Source: Distichodus sexfasciatus (taxonomy: Eukaryota; Chordata; Actinopteri; Characiformes; Distichodontidae). Taken from it: a DNA stretch of 64,000 nt. Under the pieces are notes generated by a model. That model worked only from the letters and a program-made list of their open reading frames with translations, was not told the origin of the DNA and ran no database searches. The first letter of the stretch is position 1. Each line of letters opens with the position of its first letter. The position numbers were made by a program, and so were the translations under genes. Of the stretch, positions 41,701 to 53,827 are shown one piece after another. The DNA lies in the NCBI GenBank assembly GCA_032718565.1, contig JAVGVS010000303.1, forward strand, positions 129,642-193,641, given 5' to 3'.

Positions 41701-44450
41701 TCCTTTCATGATGCTGTGATTATAACTAAGCCAAAGCCAAGGCATACATGTTTATATACAACTTTATTCATATGGTTTTTTTGCTGCTGCCAAGTTTTAT
41801 TTTAAGTTTACTTTGCAGACTAATCCTGAGCCTAAAGCTGACTTACTTTCCATTTATTAAGCTGCACTTCCCCCTGGTGGTTAGGATGGAACTTGCTTTG
41901 TTAAATGAGGATGAAGACCGTAGTACGTCTTATTAGAAAATGTTCAAACGCAGTTCCGATTTAGAACGCTGGGTGTCGCTGTTATAACATCTGTTTAACA
42001 GCATTGATAAATAAACATGCTTCAAAGTGAGTGATCATTTGTCACTGTGAACACACCACAGCACAGGACAGCACACCGTGCACCACAACCAAATGTGACC
42101 TCTGCATCTGACCCATCCGTGAAGGAGCAGTTGGCAGCTAACATGGGCAGCAGTGCTAGGGGACGTTACCTTGCTCATGGTTACCTCAGTGTGTACTTCA
42201 CCAGTCTGGGATTCGAACCTGCAACCTTCTGATCTCCACCGTTACGCCACCAACTGCCTCAAATACCAATAATAAGCGCCCAGGGAGAATGTAATACATT
42301 ATCGGGCATTGGTTACTGTTATTTCAAAGTAATTGGTTACTTTACTGTATTACAGTCTCTGAATTGTAATGTGCTACACGACTCCTGCATTACTTCTCAG
42401 TTGCTTTCACCAAATAACTGTGAAAGTATGACTTGTTATTGTAAAATGCTAAAATGTAGTTCACTGCAGTTCATTTTACATCCAGTGAGGTAGTTATTTT
42501 ACTCACAGTTTTTCTCTTGTACCAAAGCTCTCTAGTGTGGGTGAGTTATTTATAAAAACAAAATAGCACCAAATTTGAAGTGTTGTAACGTCTGTTACTG
42601 AAATAAGTATAATATTACTGAAAATTTATTAGTAATACTTTACAGTAGTTACAGAAAAAGGTAATACTGTACTGTAATAGCGTTACTTTTAAAACATGTT
42701 ACTCCCAACACTACACACTGAAGAATTTTTTTTTTACTTTTACAGTATAAATACATTTTATTTTCATAGTTAATGTGTCTGTTTAATTTTCCAGAAAACA
42801 AAATCAGCAGTGAATAAAATGTACAGACATTATCCAAGACATATAGTACTAACAGGAGCAGGAGCTTAAACTTAACTTGACAGCCCACAAAACCAATTTT
42901 CTGTACTAAACATGCACAAGAAAATGTTATGCCGTTTAGTTTTACAGTAGCTTTTAGGGATGCACTTGTAAAAAAAAATTGACTTTCGCCTCTGGTCTAT
43001 GTCTCTATTGTGGTCTACATCTGACCCCCGGTTAAAAAAGTTTGGGCACCATTGAGTTAAGTGGTGCAGATTTGTCAGAATCAGACCCACTTATCTAATG
43101 CTTGCCACTTCAAAGGGCAACTCCACCAAAAGCTGCTAATGTAGCTGAACAGTTTATGAGAACTCAGAAGGGATATGATTTTTAGGTTTTCTTAAACAAG
43201 ATGCTTCATCTCAAACATGTATAGTGATGACGTTAAATAAAATGTAGCGTATGCTAATACTGAATAAAAAATAAATAAAAAATAAAAATCTTTCAGGTGG
43301 AGAGTCCCTTTAAGGCTGGACCGTAGCAGAGATATAAACATCAAATCTGTTGTAAAATGACTCAGCAGCTTGTGTTCTTCATTTTAGCATTTTCATGCAA
43401 AATTCATGAGTAATAACAGGAACAGCCACCACCTATATGAGGATCACAAACTTTGTTTCATTCAGTGATAACTCCATTAGCATCTCTAGCACAGATTGTC
43501 TCATGTTTACAACAAAGTATAAGATTTCCACAGCAGCTTCTCAGCTCCCACGAACACAAATAGCCAGATCTGATGCTCAATAAATATCCTACTGCCAACG
43601 ACATTATGTTGATATTCCAAAATTAAGGCTTAAATTTTAAATTACTTTAATTGTTTGACTCCTGGTCCACTGCAGCATAAGGCAGTGTTGTTATGGAAAC
43701 TGGAATTTGGGCCCTTTGGTTACTGTGGAGACACTTTAGAAACCAAAAACAGGAAGTCCAGACCTTTAGTTATGGACAATGGACTACAGAAAGAATTACA
43801 TAAATCTAAATCATGTAAATCATGTAAATCTAAACAGAGTGACACTGCAAAGACATAAAGTATAGACAAATAATAAATTGATGATGTAAACTCACAAACA
43901 TTGTTTTAGTTTTCAAATTTTGAAAATAGATTTTTTCTTTTACAGATTTTTTTGTCATACAGAAGGATCTCATCTTTTTATCTGAAAACTTGCTTTTATT
44001 AATGTATTAAACATTAGTAGTTAAAAAGTTAACTAATGGTTTCTGGTTTTTGAGAATACTGTGCATTTTTACTGAAGTAGTTTTACTTTAAGTTTATAAG
44101 TTTATACTGTATAAGGAGTCGACACAATAACATATACATTTACGTGTCTCGTGCCTAATGCATACACTGCTGTCTCATATCTCACATTACATTTACTGTA
44201 CGTTTCACGTTCATGTGTTTATCATATATCATCTTTTTGTGTCTCAAGCCTAACACATGCATTACTGTGCCTCACCCCTACTATATAGGTTACCTTTATG
44301 TGATGCCTAATGTATTCACCTGAGGGCTGAAAAAAATTACATTTTATTGGTCTGATTTGAATTGTTCTGATCATTTATATTTTACAAATGAGACATAAAT
44401 TCAGTATGTTTGTAATTTTTTTTAAATAATATAATTTTTATAACATAGTA
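38779..44450. other. Intergenic stretch after bnip3l
   Basis: No gene is recognised. It contains the empty-site copy of a repeat near 38,960-39,190, an eroded SINE B (about 40,523-40,700), a 150-bp duplicated block (about 40,030-40,175 and 41,570-41,730), a shorter repeated block ('attaaaggggct' ... 'gctggtgatgaaaggt' near 40,893 and 41,073) and a SINE A (42,026-42,258). The 102-codon frame at 39,517-39,825 has no recognisable protein and is judged chance. Confidence 0.5.
42026..42258 (-). mobile_element. SINE family A copy
   Basis: It runs from 'gtgagtgatcatttgtcact' through 'tgacctctgcatctgaccca' to 'gggattcgaacctgcaacct' and 'cgttacgccaccaactgc'. Confidence 0.75.
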
Positions 44451-44575
44451 GTCACGATGGTGGACTAGTGGTTGAATGCTCGCTGCTGGAAGGTGGCTTC
44501 AAATCCTATCTCCAGCAATACGTTTACCTCCAGACTGTTAAGCCCAAGTTGTTTCAAGGAGATGGTCCCTCTAAT
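44451..44575 (+). mobile_element. SINE family B copy, first of a cluster
   Basis: It has 'gatggtggactagtggttga', a mutated box B 'gtggcttcaaatcctatctc' and 'agactgttaagcccaagttg'. Confidence 0.6.
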
Positions 44576-44590
44576 AAGGAAATAGTAGTT

Positions 44591-44820
44591 AAGTGAGTGA
44601 TTATTTGTCATTGTGAACACAGCACAACACACAGTGCACCACAACCAAATGTGAACTCTGCAGTTGAGCCATCTGTGAAGGAGCAGTGGCCAGCTACAAG
44701 GCAGCGCCCAGGTACGGTACCTTGCTCATGAGTACCTCAGTGGTACATCCCAGGACTTGAACAGGTGACCTTTCAATCACAGGGCCGACTCCCTAACTGT
44801 TATCTTATCAACTGCACCAG
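44591..44820 (-). mobile_element. SINE family A copy, middle of a cluster
   Basis: It runs from 'aagtgagtgattatttgtca' to 'ttatcaactgcaccag', with 'gtgaactctgcagttgagcc' in the body. It is sandwiched between two family B copies. Confidence 0.7.
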
Positions 44821-44840
44821 TAAGTTGAATCCCAATGTAT

Positions 44841-45030
44841 TGCGGTGGTAGTCTAGCGGTTAGGATGCTAGCATCTGGACCAAGAGGTTGTGGGTTTTAA
44901 TCCTACGTCTGGTACTACCATCATTGGGTCCCTGAGCAAAACCTTTAGTCCCAAGTTACTCCCAGAAATTGGCAAAATGGAGTCACTCTGGATAAGAGCA
45001 TCTGCTAAATGTCGTAAATGTAAAAGGTTT
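44841..45030 (+). mobile_element. SINE family B copy with full 3' tail
   Basis: Head 'gcggtggtagtctagcggtt' and 'aagaggttgtgggttttaat', body 'tgggtccctgagcaaaacct', and tail 'ctctggataagagcatctgc' then 'taaatgtcgtaaatgtaaa'. The tail is one of the commonest SINE ends in fish and makes this the most complete family B copy here. Confidence 0.8.
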
Positions 45031-45783
45031 TTGTTTTTTTTGTTTTTTTACCACATACATTACCTTCATGTGCCTAAGGCTTAACATATCATTTACTGTT
45101 ATGTGCCTCATGCCTCACATATATTGTCTTCAGGTAGCACACATGTAACATATAGGTTATTGTCACATGTCTCACGCTTAACATGTATGTTATTGTCACA
45201 TTTAGCACGCCTAACATATACATTACCTTTACTTTAAGCCTGAGACAAATGTATTTGTGCATATGTGAATGTTATGTCTCTCAAACCCAATATTTAGGTT
45301 ATATTTATACGTTGTCCTCAAATGTCTCACACTATGTGTTTCCTCTATGTGTCTCACGTTTAACAGACGTTACCTCTGGGTGTCTCACGTCTGCTTGTGG
45401 CTCAGCTGGTGCTGAACGGACAGCGCCCTGAAACTTGTGCACTTGGGCGCGGTCAAGCGACGAATAAACGCCTTTTACATCCAGACCATCTACGACCAAA
45501 TCCCGCATTTACATCTGAGAGGGAAGTTCAGATGCATTTCTTTATTTACCTCTTTAAAAAATAATCCGCTCCGCATGTGGTAGTTCCGACCGCCTTTTAC
45601 CACACAGAGTCAACACAGAGTCACAGACAAAAGGACAAAAGGCATCACCAGTGGTCTGGGACAACAGCAGGTGATTAGATATGGAGATGTGATGATTACA
45701 TTTCTGTAGTCGTCCTCATTTCAGAGCTTCACTTCTGGACCGACACCGCTCCCTTTTTTACTTACTGTCGTCTTTCGCTGCAA

Positions 45784-45925
45784 CTCCTCCATCTCCTCCA
45801 CCTCTCAGTCCTCCTCATCTCCTCATCCTCTCCTCTTCTCCACCGCCTCATCATCTTCTTCTTCTCCTCTTCTCCACCACCACCTCCTCCTCATCCTCTC
45901 CTCCTCTCCACCTTCCTTATCCTTC
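45784..45925 (+). repeat. TCC/CTC-rich pyrimidine tract
   Basis: About 140 bases are dominated by TCC, CTC and CACC words (tcctcatcctctcctcttct). The tract lies some 760 bases before the dpysl2-like long first exon. It is not a pure purine/pyrimidine strand. Confidence 0.75.
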
Positions 45926-46442
45926 GGTCACACCTCAACGGTACGGTAACTGTTCCTTATTCTGCTTTCAGTGACCGAATTTTCACGTCTTTCTTTCTGT
46001 TCTGTTTCTTTCTTTCTTTCTGTTTCTCACGTTGTGTTCCATCGTTTATGCAAAATAACGCAGCACGACGTTGTCTAAATGTTTATATTTACCAATATGA
46101 TATTTAATCCTGCAATATTCCACTATGCGTTTTAGTCCACGGTCCCTTGAATTTCTCTCTCTTCTGTCATGTCATCTCTTGCATTTCTTACATAAAATCT
46201 GGATGAAAAAGACGATTTTTGCTCTCTATATTGTATAGGGCTCCCTAGCTGATATATTGCATCTCAAAGGGAGGATTCTAGTTAAAATTGTGCCAAATAT
46301 TATTGTATATAGAAATAAATAAATATATTAGCGAAAGATGATAAATCACATTTTCAGTCCGGAGTTTTAGTGACGATAAAGCCAACAGTGGATGACTGTG
46401 CTCTATTTAATCTGATTAAATGTGACTTTGAAATTTCCACCC

Positions 46443-46500
<58 letters not shown>
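46443..46500 (+). repeat. (TTA)n microsatellite, about 19 units
   Basis: An uninterrupted ATT/TTA run, about 180 bases before the dpysl2-like long first exon. A similar run lies at about 50,538-50,590, in the first intron of the short form. Confidence 0.9.
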
Positions 46501-46683
46501 GAGACAATATGGTTATTATTAGATAATGATGCGGAGGAGTTTCATGTTATTGCCATTTTCGTTAAATCTTGCCATTTTTGTACTGAGAAAGGAGGTGATT
46601 AGTCATATCACTGTTTTTTTAACCGGCTGCTGCTGCCTTCTTCTCAGCTCTAATTTGCTCACCACCGCGCCTTCCTTCAGGAC

Positions 46684-46968
46684 ATGTTCATAGCCGGAGA
46701 TGTTCCTGTTTCTTTCAAGGAGTCTGGGCTCCTCGAGTCTAGTCCTCCTCGCCAGAAATTCTGGGTGAATGTTCCTGTCCAGTGGAAGGCCTGGCTTTGA
46801 GAACAAGACGTTGGATTTCCTGGGCTCTGCTGTCGGTGGGGAAAGCAGCGGAACGGGAGCGAAAGGTCATCCAGCGCCAGAGAGACATCAGCCAGCTGCG
46901 GAGAGTCGAGATCCGCCGGAGCGCAGGAAGAGCTGCTTGAGAACCCCAAACGACAAGGCATAGCCAAG
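46684..46968 (+). pseudogene. dpysl2: dpysl2 (CRMP2) long-isoform first exon, with frameshifts
   Basis: CRMP2 is a cytosolic dihydropyrimidinase-like protein that binds tubulin and guides axon growth; the long (A) form has a special N-terminus. Pieces in three frames follow each other in family order. ATG at 46,684 begins MFIAGDVPVSFKESG, with PRQKF at 46,747-46,761. GMF then CPVEG follow at about 46,769-46,790, ENKTLDF at 46,799-46,819, LSVGK at 46,830-46,844, VEIRRSAG at about 46,905-46,927 and EELLENPKRQGIAK at 46,927-46,968. A GTAAAT donor follows but is displaced by one T. At least four indels break it. It could be decayed, or intact in the animal and wrong in the assembly. A pseudogene label is provisional. 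Confidence 0.6.
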
Positions 46969-47346
46969 TGTAAATATCCCTCCTCTTTTCATCCATCTAG
47001 AGCACAGAAATGTATCTTAATCCATCTTTAGAAAAAGAAAGAACACATTTAGAAACGTTCTTCAAGTGCTGAACCTACGAAAAGCATCTCTGACCCGTAG
47101 TCAAGGGTGTAACTTTGGGGCTGAACATTGGGAGAGGTTGAGGTCTGCACCCGTTTGCCCATATGGATAAGTGCTGGGGTGTTACTTTGGCAATTTTGGG
47201 AAGTAATGATAGCTTTTTTGCCCACACCCACCCATAATTTCCACATTAAATAAAAAAATATTTTTTAGTTATATAAAATGTTAAGCATTCCAAAGGCGGA
47301 CAATCAAAAACACAAACTAATGAACCAGCAAAACGTATGTATAAGA

Positions 47347-47387
<41 letters not shown>

Positions 47388-50079
47388 TTTCAATGTACAA
47401 TTTTTCCAGTCCCAGAGTCGCCATCAGATGGGGGCTTACAGACTATGAAGTAATCACCACTGGCCAATATACCTGCACTCTTTCCCCACCAAAGTACCCA
47501 GATACCCCCAAATGGACCTTAGAGCCCCAATCTGGGTTAAAACATGCTCTTGTCCTCACCTGCTCTTCTCTGCTACCTGTGCTCATCGCTGTGTGCAAGA
47601 TCCTGACATAAGCATTTCCTTTATTACTCTGAAGTCATGCTGATGGTTTTGTCTCGCTATCATTAGCAATGCAAATGTGATATATGTTAATAAGTATGAA
47701 TGCTGGTGTGTTGTAGTGTTAAGATGATAGATGTAATGTATATAATACATTTGCAAGCCCTGATAAGGTTATATAGCAAACATAAAACGTGATATGTGCT
47801 CTTATGTAAAAAGTGCTGTTTTTCAACCTATGACCAAACTTGGGCATTTCCTTTAGTATAAATAAGGTATACAGCACTATTGTTGTCATAAAACTTAACG
47901 TATCGTTTGGTGAAGTTCTGGGGACTTGTTTACATTTTATTTACATATTTCAGTTGAACTCAGTGAACTCCTGTGTGCCCATTTCTGTGTTCGATGCAAA
48001 AATTATGTTACAGAGCCAGGTAGTGACTGATGCAAGGCACTAGACTGCAGAGGAACTGCGGAGAGTGATTCAGAGCTGTGCCGCCTCCTTCCTGCTGGGC
48101 GCTTCCCCAGTAGAAGTGTGTGCTTATGTGTATACGTGTCTGTAAATGTATAGAAATGATGAAGCTGATTTTCCTTCTGCCTACACACAGACTATGTGTG
48201 TATACATTTACATACAGTATATACGTAGGCAAAACTAAAGCATACATAAGTTATATTTGCATGGACTATGGATATGTATGAAGGGAAAATCTACTTATTT
48301 TGCTAAGAGAGGAACATGATGCTGAGCACTTGTCCTACTCCTTGACCAACAAGCATTTTGTCGTCCTGCCAGTGTGATGGACAACTCCCTGCATTGCTTT
48401 TACCCTCCACTGACAGCCTGAAAGAGAGATTTTAATACACTGTTGCATGATGGAAAAGTGGCAGCCACAGAGCAACCAGCTGATGCGTTAATGCTAAAGC
48501 ACCAGAGCACTTAATTTTACACTTGAACTACCAATTATGCAGCCAATCACTGGAAATGTATAAGGTGCAGGATTGATTTGAGTCACTTATATCATATACA
48601 AGTACCATAATTGAGGCTCATAGCCTGACTTGGTTCAGCGTAAGGTCATGAACCTCCTTAGGCTTGAGTAAATTGTTCTCAAGAGAAACAACTCTTGCTG
48701 CTGATTAACAGGGTGTGGAGCTGTTTGTTTTAAACAATGGAAGTTAAGAAATGAGCTGAAAAAAGCATAAAACCTAACTGCTGTGAATGCAAAATTGCTT
48801 TTATCTGCAAGTAAACGCTTCATGCACCTTTACTAAGACAGTCACCAAACTCACTCTCAATATAGGACATCATGCTGTAAAGACTTCGAGATGATGCACA
48901 TGTAGTCAGGTCGGGGCCTTTATTTTTGTAGGAAGAAAACAGAAGATTATATAAAGAAATTTGGAAAAACCTTTACTGTCTCCTGAGAGTTGGTCTGGTT
49001 GGGGAACATGCTTTAGAAACACTGTCAGTGACGAAAGTGAAGAAAGTCCAGCTTAAGTAATAACATTATAACAATCTTCGCCTCAGAAGTCATGTGAGTC
49101 TGATTAATATGTCCACATTATGTGGCAGGAATTATTTGTCTCCTCAAATGGAGGCTTACCATAAGACAAATATATTAGATTTTAATCGCTCACCACATTC
49201 TGGGAAGAGTGCCATTTTATATTCTCCCTCATTACATACTGATGTCTTATTTGTTTTCCAGATGCTTCATGTATATATATATATATATATATTTTTTTCG
49301 TTGCATGTTACATTTTAGTTATCTAAACTTTATTGCCCTCTTGTAAACCCGTTTCCTCAGTCACTTAAACTTATGTGCACATACCTTTGTAGGCACTACT
49401 ATTGAACACGGCCTTGAATAATATGCCAAAATGATAGACTTTGCGACTTGAGCCAGTATAATAATCACCTTTTAACATGAACAGAACCTGGCTGGTATAG
49501 ATTCTTTTTTCTTTTTTTTGACATTTAGTGTAAAATACTGAAGTGTATTTGATAGAAAAACTAAAATGTTTTGGCTTTTTAAAGGTTTAAACTGTTAAGC
49601 TCTGAAGTTTCATTATTTATTTAAACCAAGTACAATGCTTTGGGTACTACTTAGTGCACTATTGTGCAATTTAACACGCCCTGAGCATTTTACAGATCTT
49701 TGCCTTCACCCACCTCCCAAAACCCTCAAAAAGAGAAATCACCTGCCAACCTTCTCAAGAAGGAGTACTTAAAAACACTTTATGCAGTTTTCACAAAGGT
49801 TACAACATTGACTAACTAAATGTACAAGATTTGTTCCCCAGATAAAGAAAAGAGTCTAAGCCAAATTTTGTTGCATGTATGTTTGTACACAAATATTATT
49901 GTATAATGTTGTCGGAGTGTTAAAACTTTCTACCATATCGAGGAAACTGAAAAAACATATTAAAAATATAAATAGAAAATATTGATGAATGGAAGCCCAT
50001 TTGTTAGGCACGTGAAGATGTGTGATTTAAAGATATACAGATTCATATTTTTTATATATTTCTCTCTCTCTCTCTAATA
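46969..50079 (+). other. Interval between the two dpysl2-like first exons
   Basis: AT-rich sequence with a (TA)n run (about 47,350-47,384) and a smaller one near 49,270. No transposon with clear ends is found, unlike the rest of the window. Nothing else is recognised. Confidence 0.5.
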
Positions 50080-50447
50080 CATATTAGTGCGTAGTATGCG
50101 ATTTGGGGACGCAGCCACATGTGTGAATGGACAGGTCGGCTCGGGGCAGGAACTCTGGCGGGCTGGATTTGCGGGCTTAGTGCATGCGCGCTGGTGGTCT
50201 CTGTGGAGCAGCAGGCTGCTCGGTGGAGGTTTCGGGCGGACTCTGCCTTTTGGCGCATCGGAGAAGAGAGACGACGGGCAGCTTCTCTTCCTCTTTCCCT
50301 TCACTTATTTCACCTCCTGTTCCTGCGTCCATTCGTCGCTTGCTTTCATCCGGACTGCAGTTCATCCCTCTCTTTCTCTCTCTTTTCCTCTGCCACCTTA
50401 AATTAAAGCTTTGCATCAGTTAAAGTAACGGTGTTAATTAAAGGAAG
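50080..50447 (+). promoter_or_regulatory. Probable promoter/5' UTR of the dpysl2 short form
   Basis: A local rise in GC and CpG (gcgggcttagtgcatgcgcg, tttcgggcggactctgcc) is followed by 'cctctttcccttcacttatt'-type pyrimidine sequence up to the ATG at 50,448. It contains GCATGCGC, an NRF1-like word. No TATA box is seen. The role is inferred from position. Confidence 0.4.
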
Positions 50448-50487
50448 ATGTCGGATACCAGGTAAAGAAGAACATCCTCGTATAACC
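50448..50487 (+). pseudogene. dpysl2: dpysl2 (CRMP2) short-isoform first exon, with frameshifts
   Basis: ATG at 50,448 in 'aggaagatgtcggatacca' opens a 40-base stretch that matches the CRMP2 short-form start (human MSYQGKKNIPRIT). The words TACCAG, AAGAAGAACATC and CGTATAACC are present, and a GTGAAG donor sits exactly after ACC. The spacing is off by single bases at GG, AAA and CC runs, so the frame as written stops after MSDTR. Upstream, 50,080-50,440 is GC-richer with a pyrimidine tract and fits a promoter/5' UTR. It is too short to stand alone, but its position 3.5 kb after the long-form exon agrees with the mammalian gene layout. Confidence 0.5.
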
Positions 50488-50537
50488 GTGAAGTTTTATG
50501 ATTATATATATTTTATCTGCTCATTCTAGTAAAGCAT

Positions 50538-50596
<59 letters not shown>

Positions 50597-51859
50597 CTGC
50601 AGCGTTATTTTCCATATTTATACTTCTTTTTGTTAGAGTGTTTTGTGGTGGAGGTCAGCTGTCAAGAGGTGAAGATTTGTGGAGATGCTGCTCCACTTTG
50701 GATGGAGTTCAAATTCGGGATGCATGTCGGAATTATTTTTAATCTGTAGCCAAATTGCTACAAATCTCAGCAGCTGTTACTAATGTGTCTGGAACTCATG
50801 ATGTAGTCAAGGGCGTAACTTTGAGTGGAACGTTGCTAAGGGTTGAGCTCTTCACACATGTGCTTTTTTTGGCTTGTGTTGGCCAGTTTTAATTATTAAA
50901 AGGTCATTATTAATGTCAGTGGGAATTGCAGTGGTGTATGTTGGGCTCATTTGTGCTTTCTGAGTAAAGAAAAAGGGGAAATGGTGGAGAATGTGCTGGA
51001 GAAAGTGATTGTAGTGGTGATTGTGAGCAGAAAAATGATAAAGTTATTTCCTCTGTCTCTCTGTCTTTCTTTCTCTATCTTGCTATCCCTCTCTTTTCCT
51101 CTCTTCCTTACTCCATCCTGATCTCTTCCTCTCTCAGTCTCTTGTGCTCTCCTTCCCTTCCTCCCTCCTTCTCTCTCTCTCTCGCATCCGCCCATCCGTC
51201 CATCTGCAGCTCTGGGAAAACGTGGATCACATTCGTTTTTTTTGTTAATAAATGTGAACGTGCTGAAGTCTTGATTACAGCGTTGTTAAAGTAAACGTTA
51301 TAACAAAGCCAACTGGGGATTACAGAGAAGTGGGAACGGAAAGGTTGCAGGAGAGATCAGTGGAAAAAGGGAAACTGGAAAAAGAGGGTCTCATTTCCTC
51401 TCTCTCTTTCTCTCTGTAACTCTCTCTGTCTCGGTCGTACCTGTGTATTTGGCTTAAGGGGCGATGGCCTTCTCTTGCTTTACAGTTTTACGCATGTCTT
51501 ACTTTTGGAGGAGTGTGTTTCAGGGAGAGTTGGGATTGAGCTCTGTTCTCCGGGCTGAGCCGAGGTCTGGTGTGTCTTTGTTTCTTTACAAAGGGAGGCA
51601 GTTTGAGGTGGGCATTGATGGAGGGGGGTGTGTTCAGAGGGAGAGAAAGAGGGAGGGGGGATTTGTGGGCCCTGACATACACACAGACACACACAGACAC
51701 AAACTGACACACACACAGTGCTATTCTGAATAAGAATTGGCCCAGGCATCACTTCTCATCCATTGTGTTACTTCCAACCCATTTCCAGCCCTTGTTAGTG
51801 AGCAAAGAAAGTGTGGAATGCAACGAGTGTAGAAGAGTGTGAGTAAAAACTTCACATTA

Positions 51860-52085
51860 GTGTTGGACAATTTGACCTCAAAAGATCATTGATTATTATT
51901 AGTGAACATTTTTTTGTTTTGTTTGTTTACCCTCATAGTTCACTGACAAGGTTTGTGCTGTAAACATATTCAACTGTTAAAGCTGGGATATTATTTTTAA
52001 CCAAAGAAAATTGCTTTGAAAATTGTTGGAAATAACCAACTAAATGCTGGTTTTGATTCATTTCTAATTAATTGGCAAGCCTTTC
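51860..52085. mobile_element. hAT-like GGGCGATATGA-family copy, decayed
   Basis: It shares 'ccctcatagttcactgacaa' and 'caactgttaaagctgggata' with 35,923 and 4234, and ends 'attaattggcaagcc'. Confidence 0.5.
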
Positions 52086-53574
52086 TTCACATGCCATATT
52101 TAGCTCGCCCCTTGTACTTCTGTCGTTTAAAGGAAGATCTTGAATGAATGATGAAGAAAGAACGAAAGAAAGGCAGAAAGAGGGAGAAAGATGAAGGGAG
52201 GGATGGAGAGCTGTGTGTGGAACTAAGAGCCACACCCCTGTGTTATTCTACATCAATCCCATCTGGCTGCTCACAGACCGGCCTGAACTCCATAAAACAC
52301 AACACTCAACCACTCGCGGTGTAACGATATATATTAGTGTATATCAATACATCAATTTATTGATCAAGAAGCCAATAGTATTGCAGGAAGCAGGAAGTCT
52401 GTTGTTATTTAATTGTCTCTTTGAGCTCATGAATAAAAAATATTTTAGGTGCCTTTTGTAATTTAATATGAATGGAAGTGATGGTGTTAAAGTTATAAGT
52501 TATTGTCTCAGATCAGTTGCTGGCTCCTGAATTGAATCAAATCAAAATTGTACTGTAGCAGGCTTTATGAAATCAAAATGTTGTTTACTGAATAAATATA
52601 ATATTGTAAGGTGATGAAACTTGTGATTCAGGGTTGAAGTTTTAACATTTAGCCTGGTGATTGATTTTAACAGCTGTAAGTTATTTGATAAATGGATATA
52701 TTGTGATTTATTTTTAATTGACGTTTAAATGTAAAACAGTTTTTATTTAGAAACTTGCACTTATGTGTCAGTTTTATTTAGAGTTTATTATTTTTTTTTA
52801 CAGCTTATTAATAATTTAATTCAAGATCTTTTTGGTAAAAATGGCTTTAGAAAAGGATTTATTTGTTGATTTAATAAAATACCAACATTATAATAAACTG
52901 TGATATTTTCTATTTGTTTTAATAAACACTGTTGCTATGCAACAAACTCTTAAGCACAAGAAGGCTGTGTCTTCACATACAGTACACACTAGCCTACTAA
53001 ATAATACGGTGCGTACTACTTTGGTATAAATCTGTAGAACATTAGGTTTGGGTCTCAGCTTTGATAGTTATAATTAGCTGCTTCTAGGGAGCTCATTATT
53101 TTTAAATCAGTTTTAAAGTGATTATTCTAACACAGCAAGGCTTACTCTGATGAAAGGAATTATTTTTAGCAGTCAGTGTTTATAGTGTTTGAGAGGAGGA
53201 GATTTGTGGAGAAGTTGCTCTAACTTAGATACTTAGAGCATCTTAGATAGTTAGAGTTAAATTTTTTTTAAATATTGACAGTCTCTAGCCAGTTATTGCA
53301 GATCTCATCGGCTGTTTGTCATGCGTGGAAGTTGAGAGCATGACTTTGGGTGGAACATTGAGGGGTCAAGGTCTTCATCCATGTACTTTTGGGACATTGT
53401 GATGGACATTTGGAGGCTAATAATTTCATGGCCCTGGGTTTAGCATTTAACCATGTTGGGACAATCATCACACTTTATGAGAGCAGAGTTAAATTCATCA
53501 GATTTGCCAATTTCTTGCTTTTTCTCAGTCAAGATTGTGTTTGCATTGCATATGTCTCTTGTGCAGATGCTCCC

Positions 53575-53815
53575 CGAGGTACAATGGTTTGACTTACGAT
53601 TGTTCAGTCTTACGTTGACGATAGTAATACAACAAAATTGTAAAATTGACGCTGGTGAGATGCCTAACTCTCACCAGCGATCAACAGAGTTCAGTCGTCT
53701 CGGCGTTAGAGTGTGTATTTTTGACTAATGGTACTGTAGTATGTCTTGACTTACGATACTTTCAAGTTACGATGGGGTCGTCGAAATGCACCTCCACCGT
53801 AATTCAGGGACTACC
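53575..53815. mobile_element. Decayed MITE ('acttacgat' family)
   Basis: It has 'ggtttgacttacgattgttc' at the left and 'caagttacgatggggtcgtc' at the right. The same layout occurs at about 56,155-56,410 ('ggttcgacttacgtttcag', 'acagttacaatggggtcatc'). The two copies share length and order. Confidence 0.55.
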
Positions 53816-53827
53816 AAGTATTCAGAC

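Noticed and set aside
46677..46996. Minus-strand open frames of 85-96 codons over the dpysl2-like exon
   Set aside because: They are antisense shadows; the plus strand carries the family words and the donor site.
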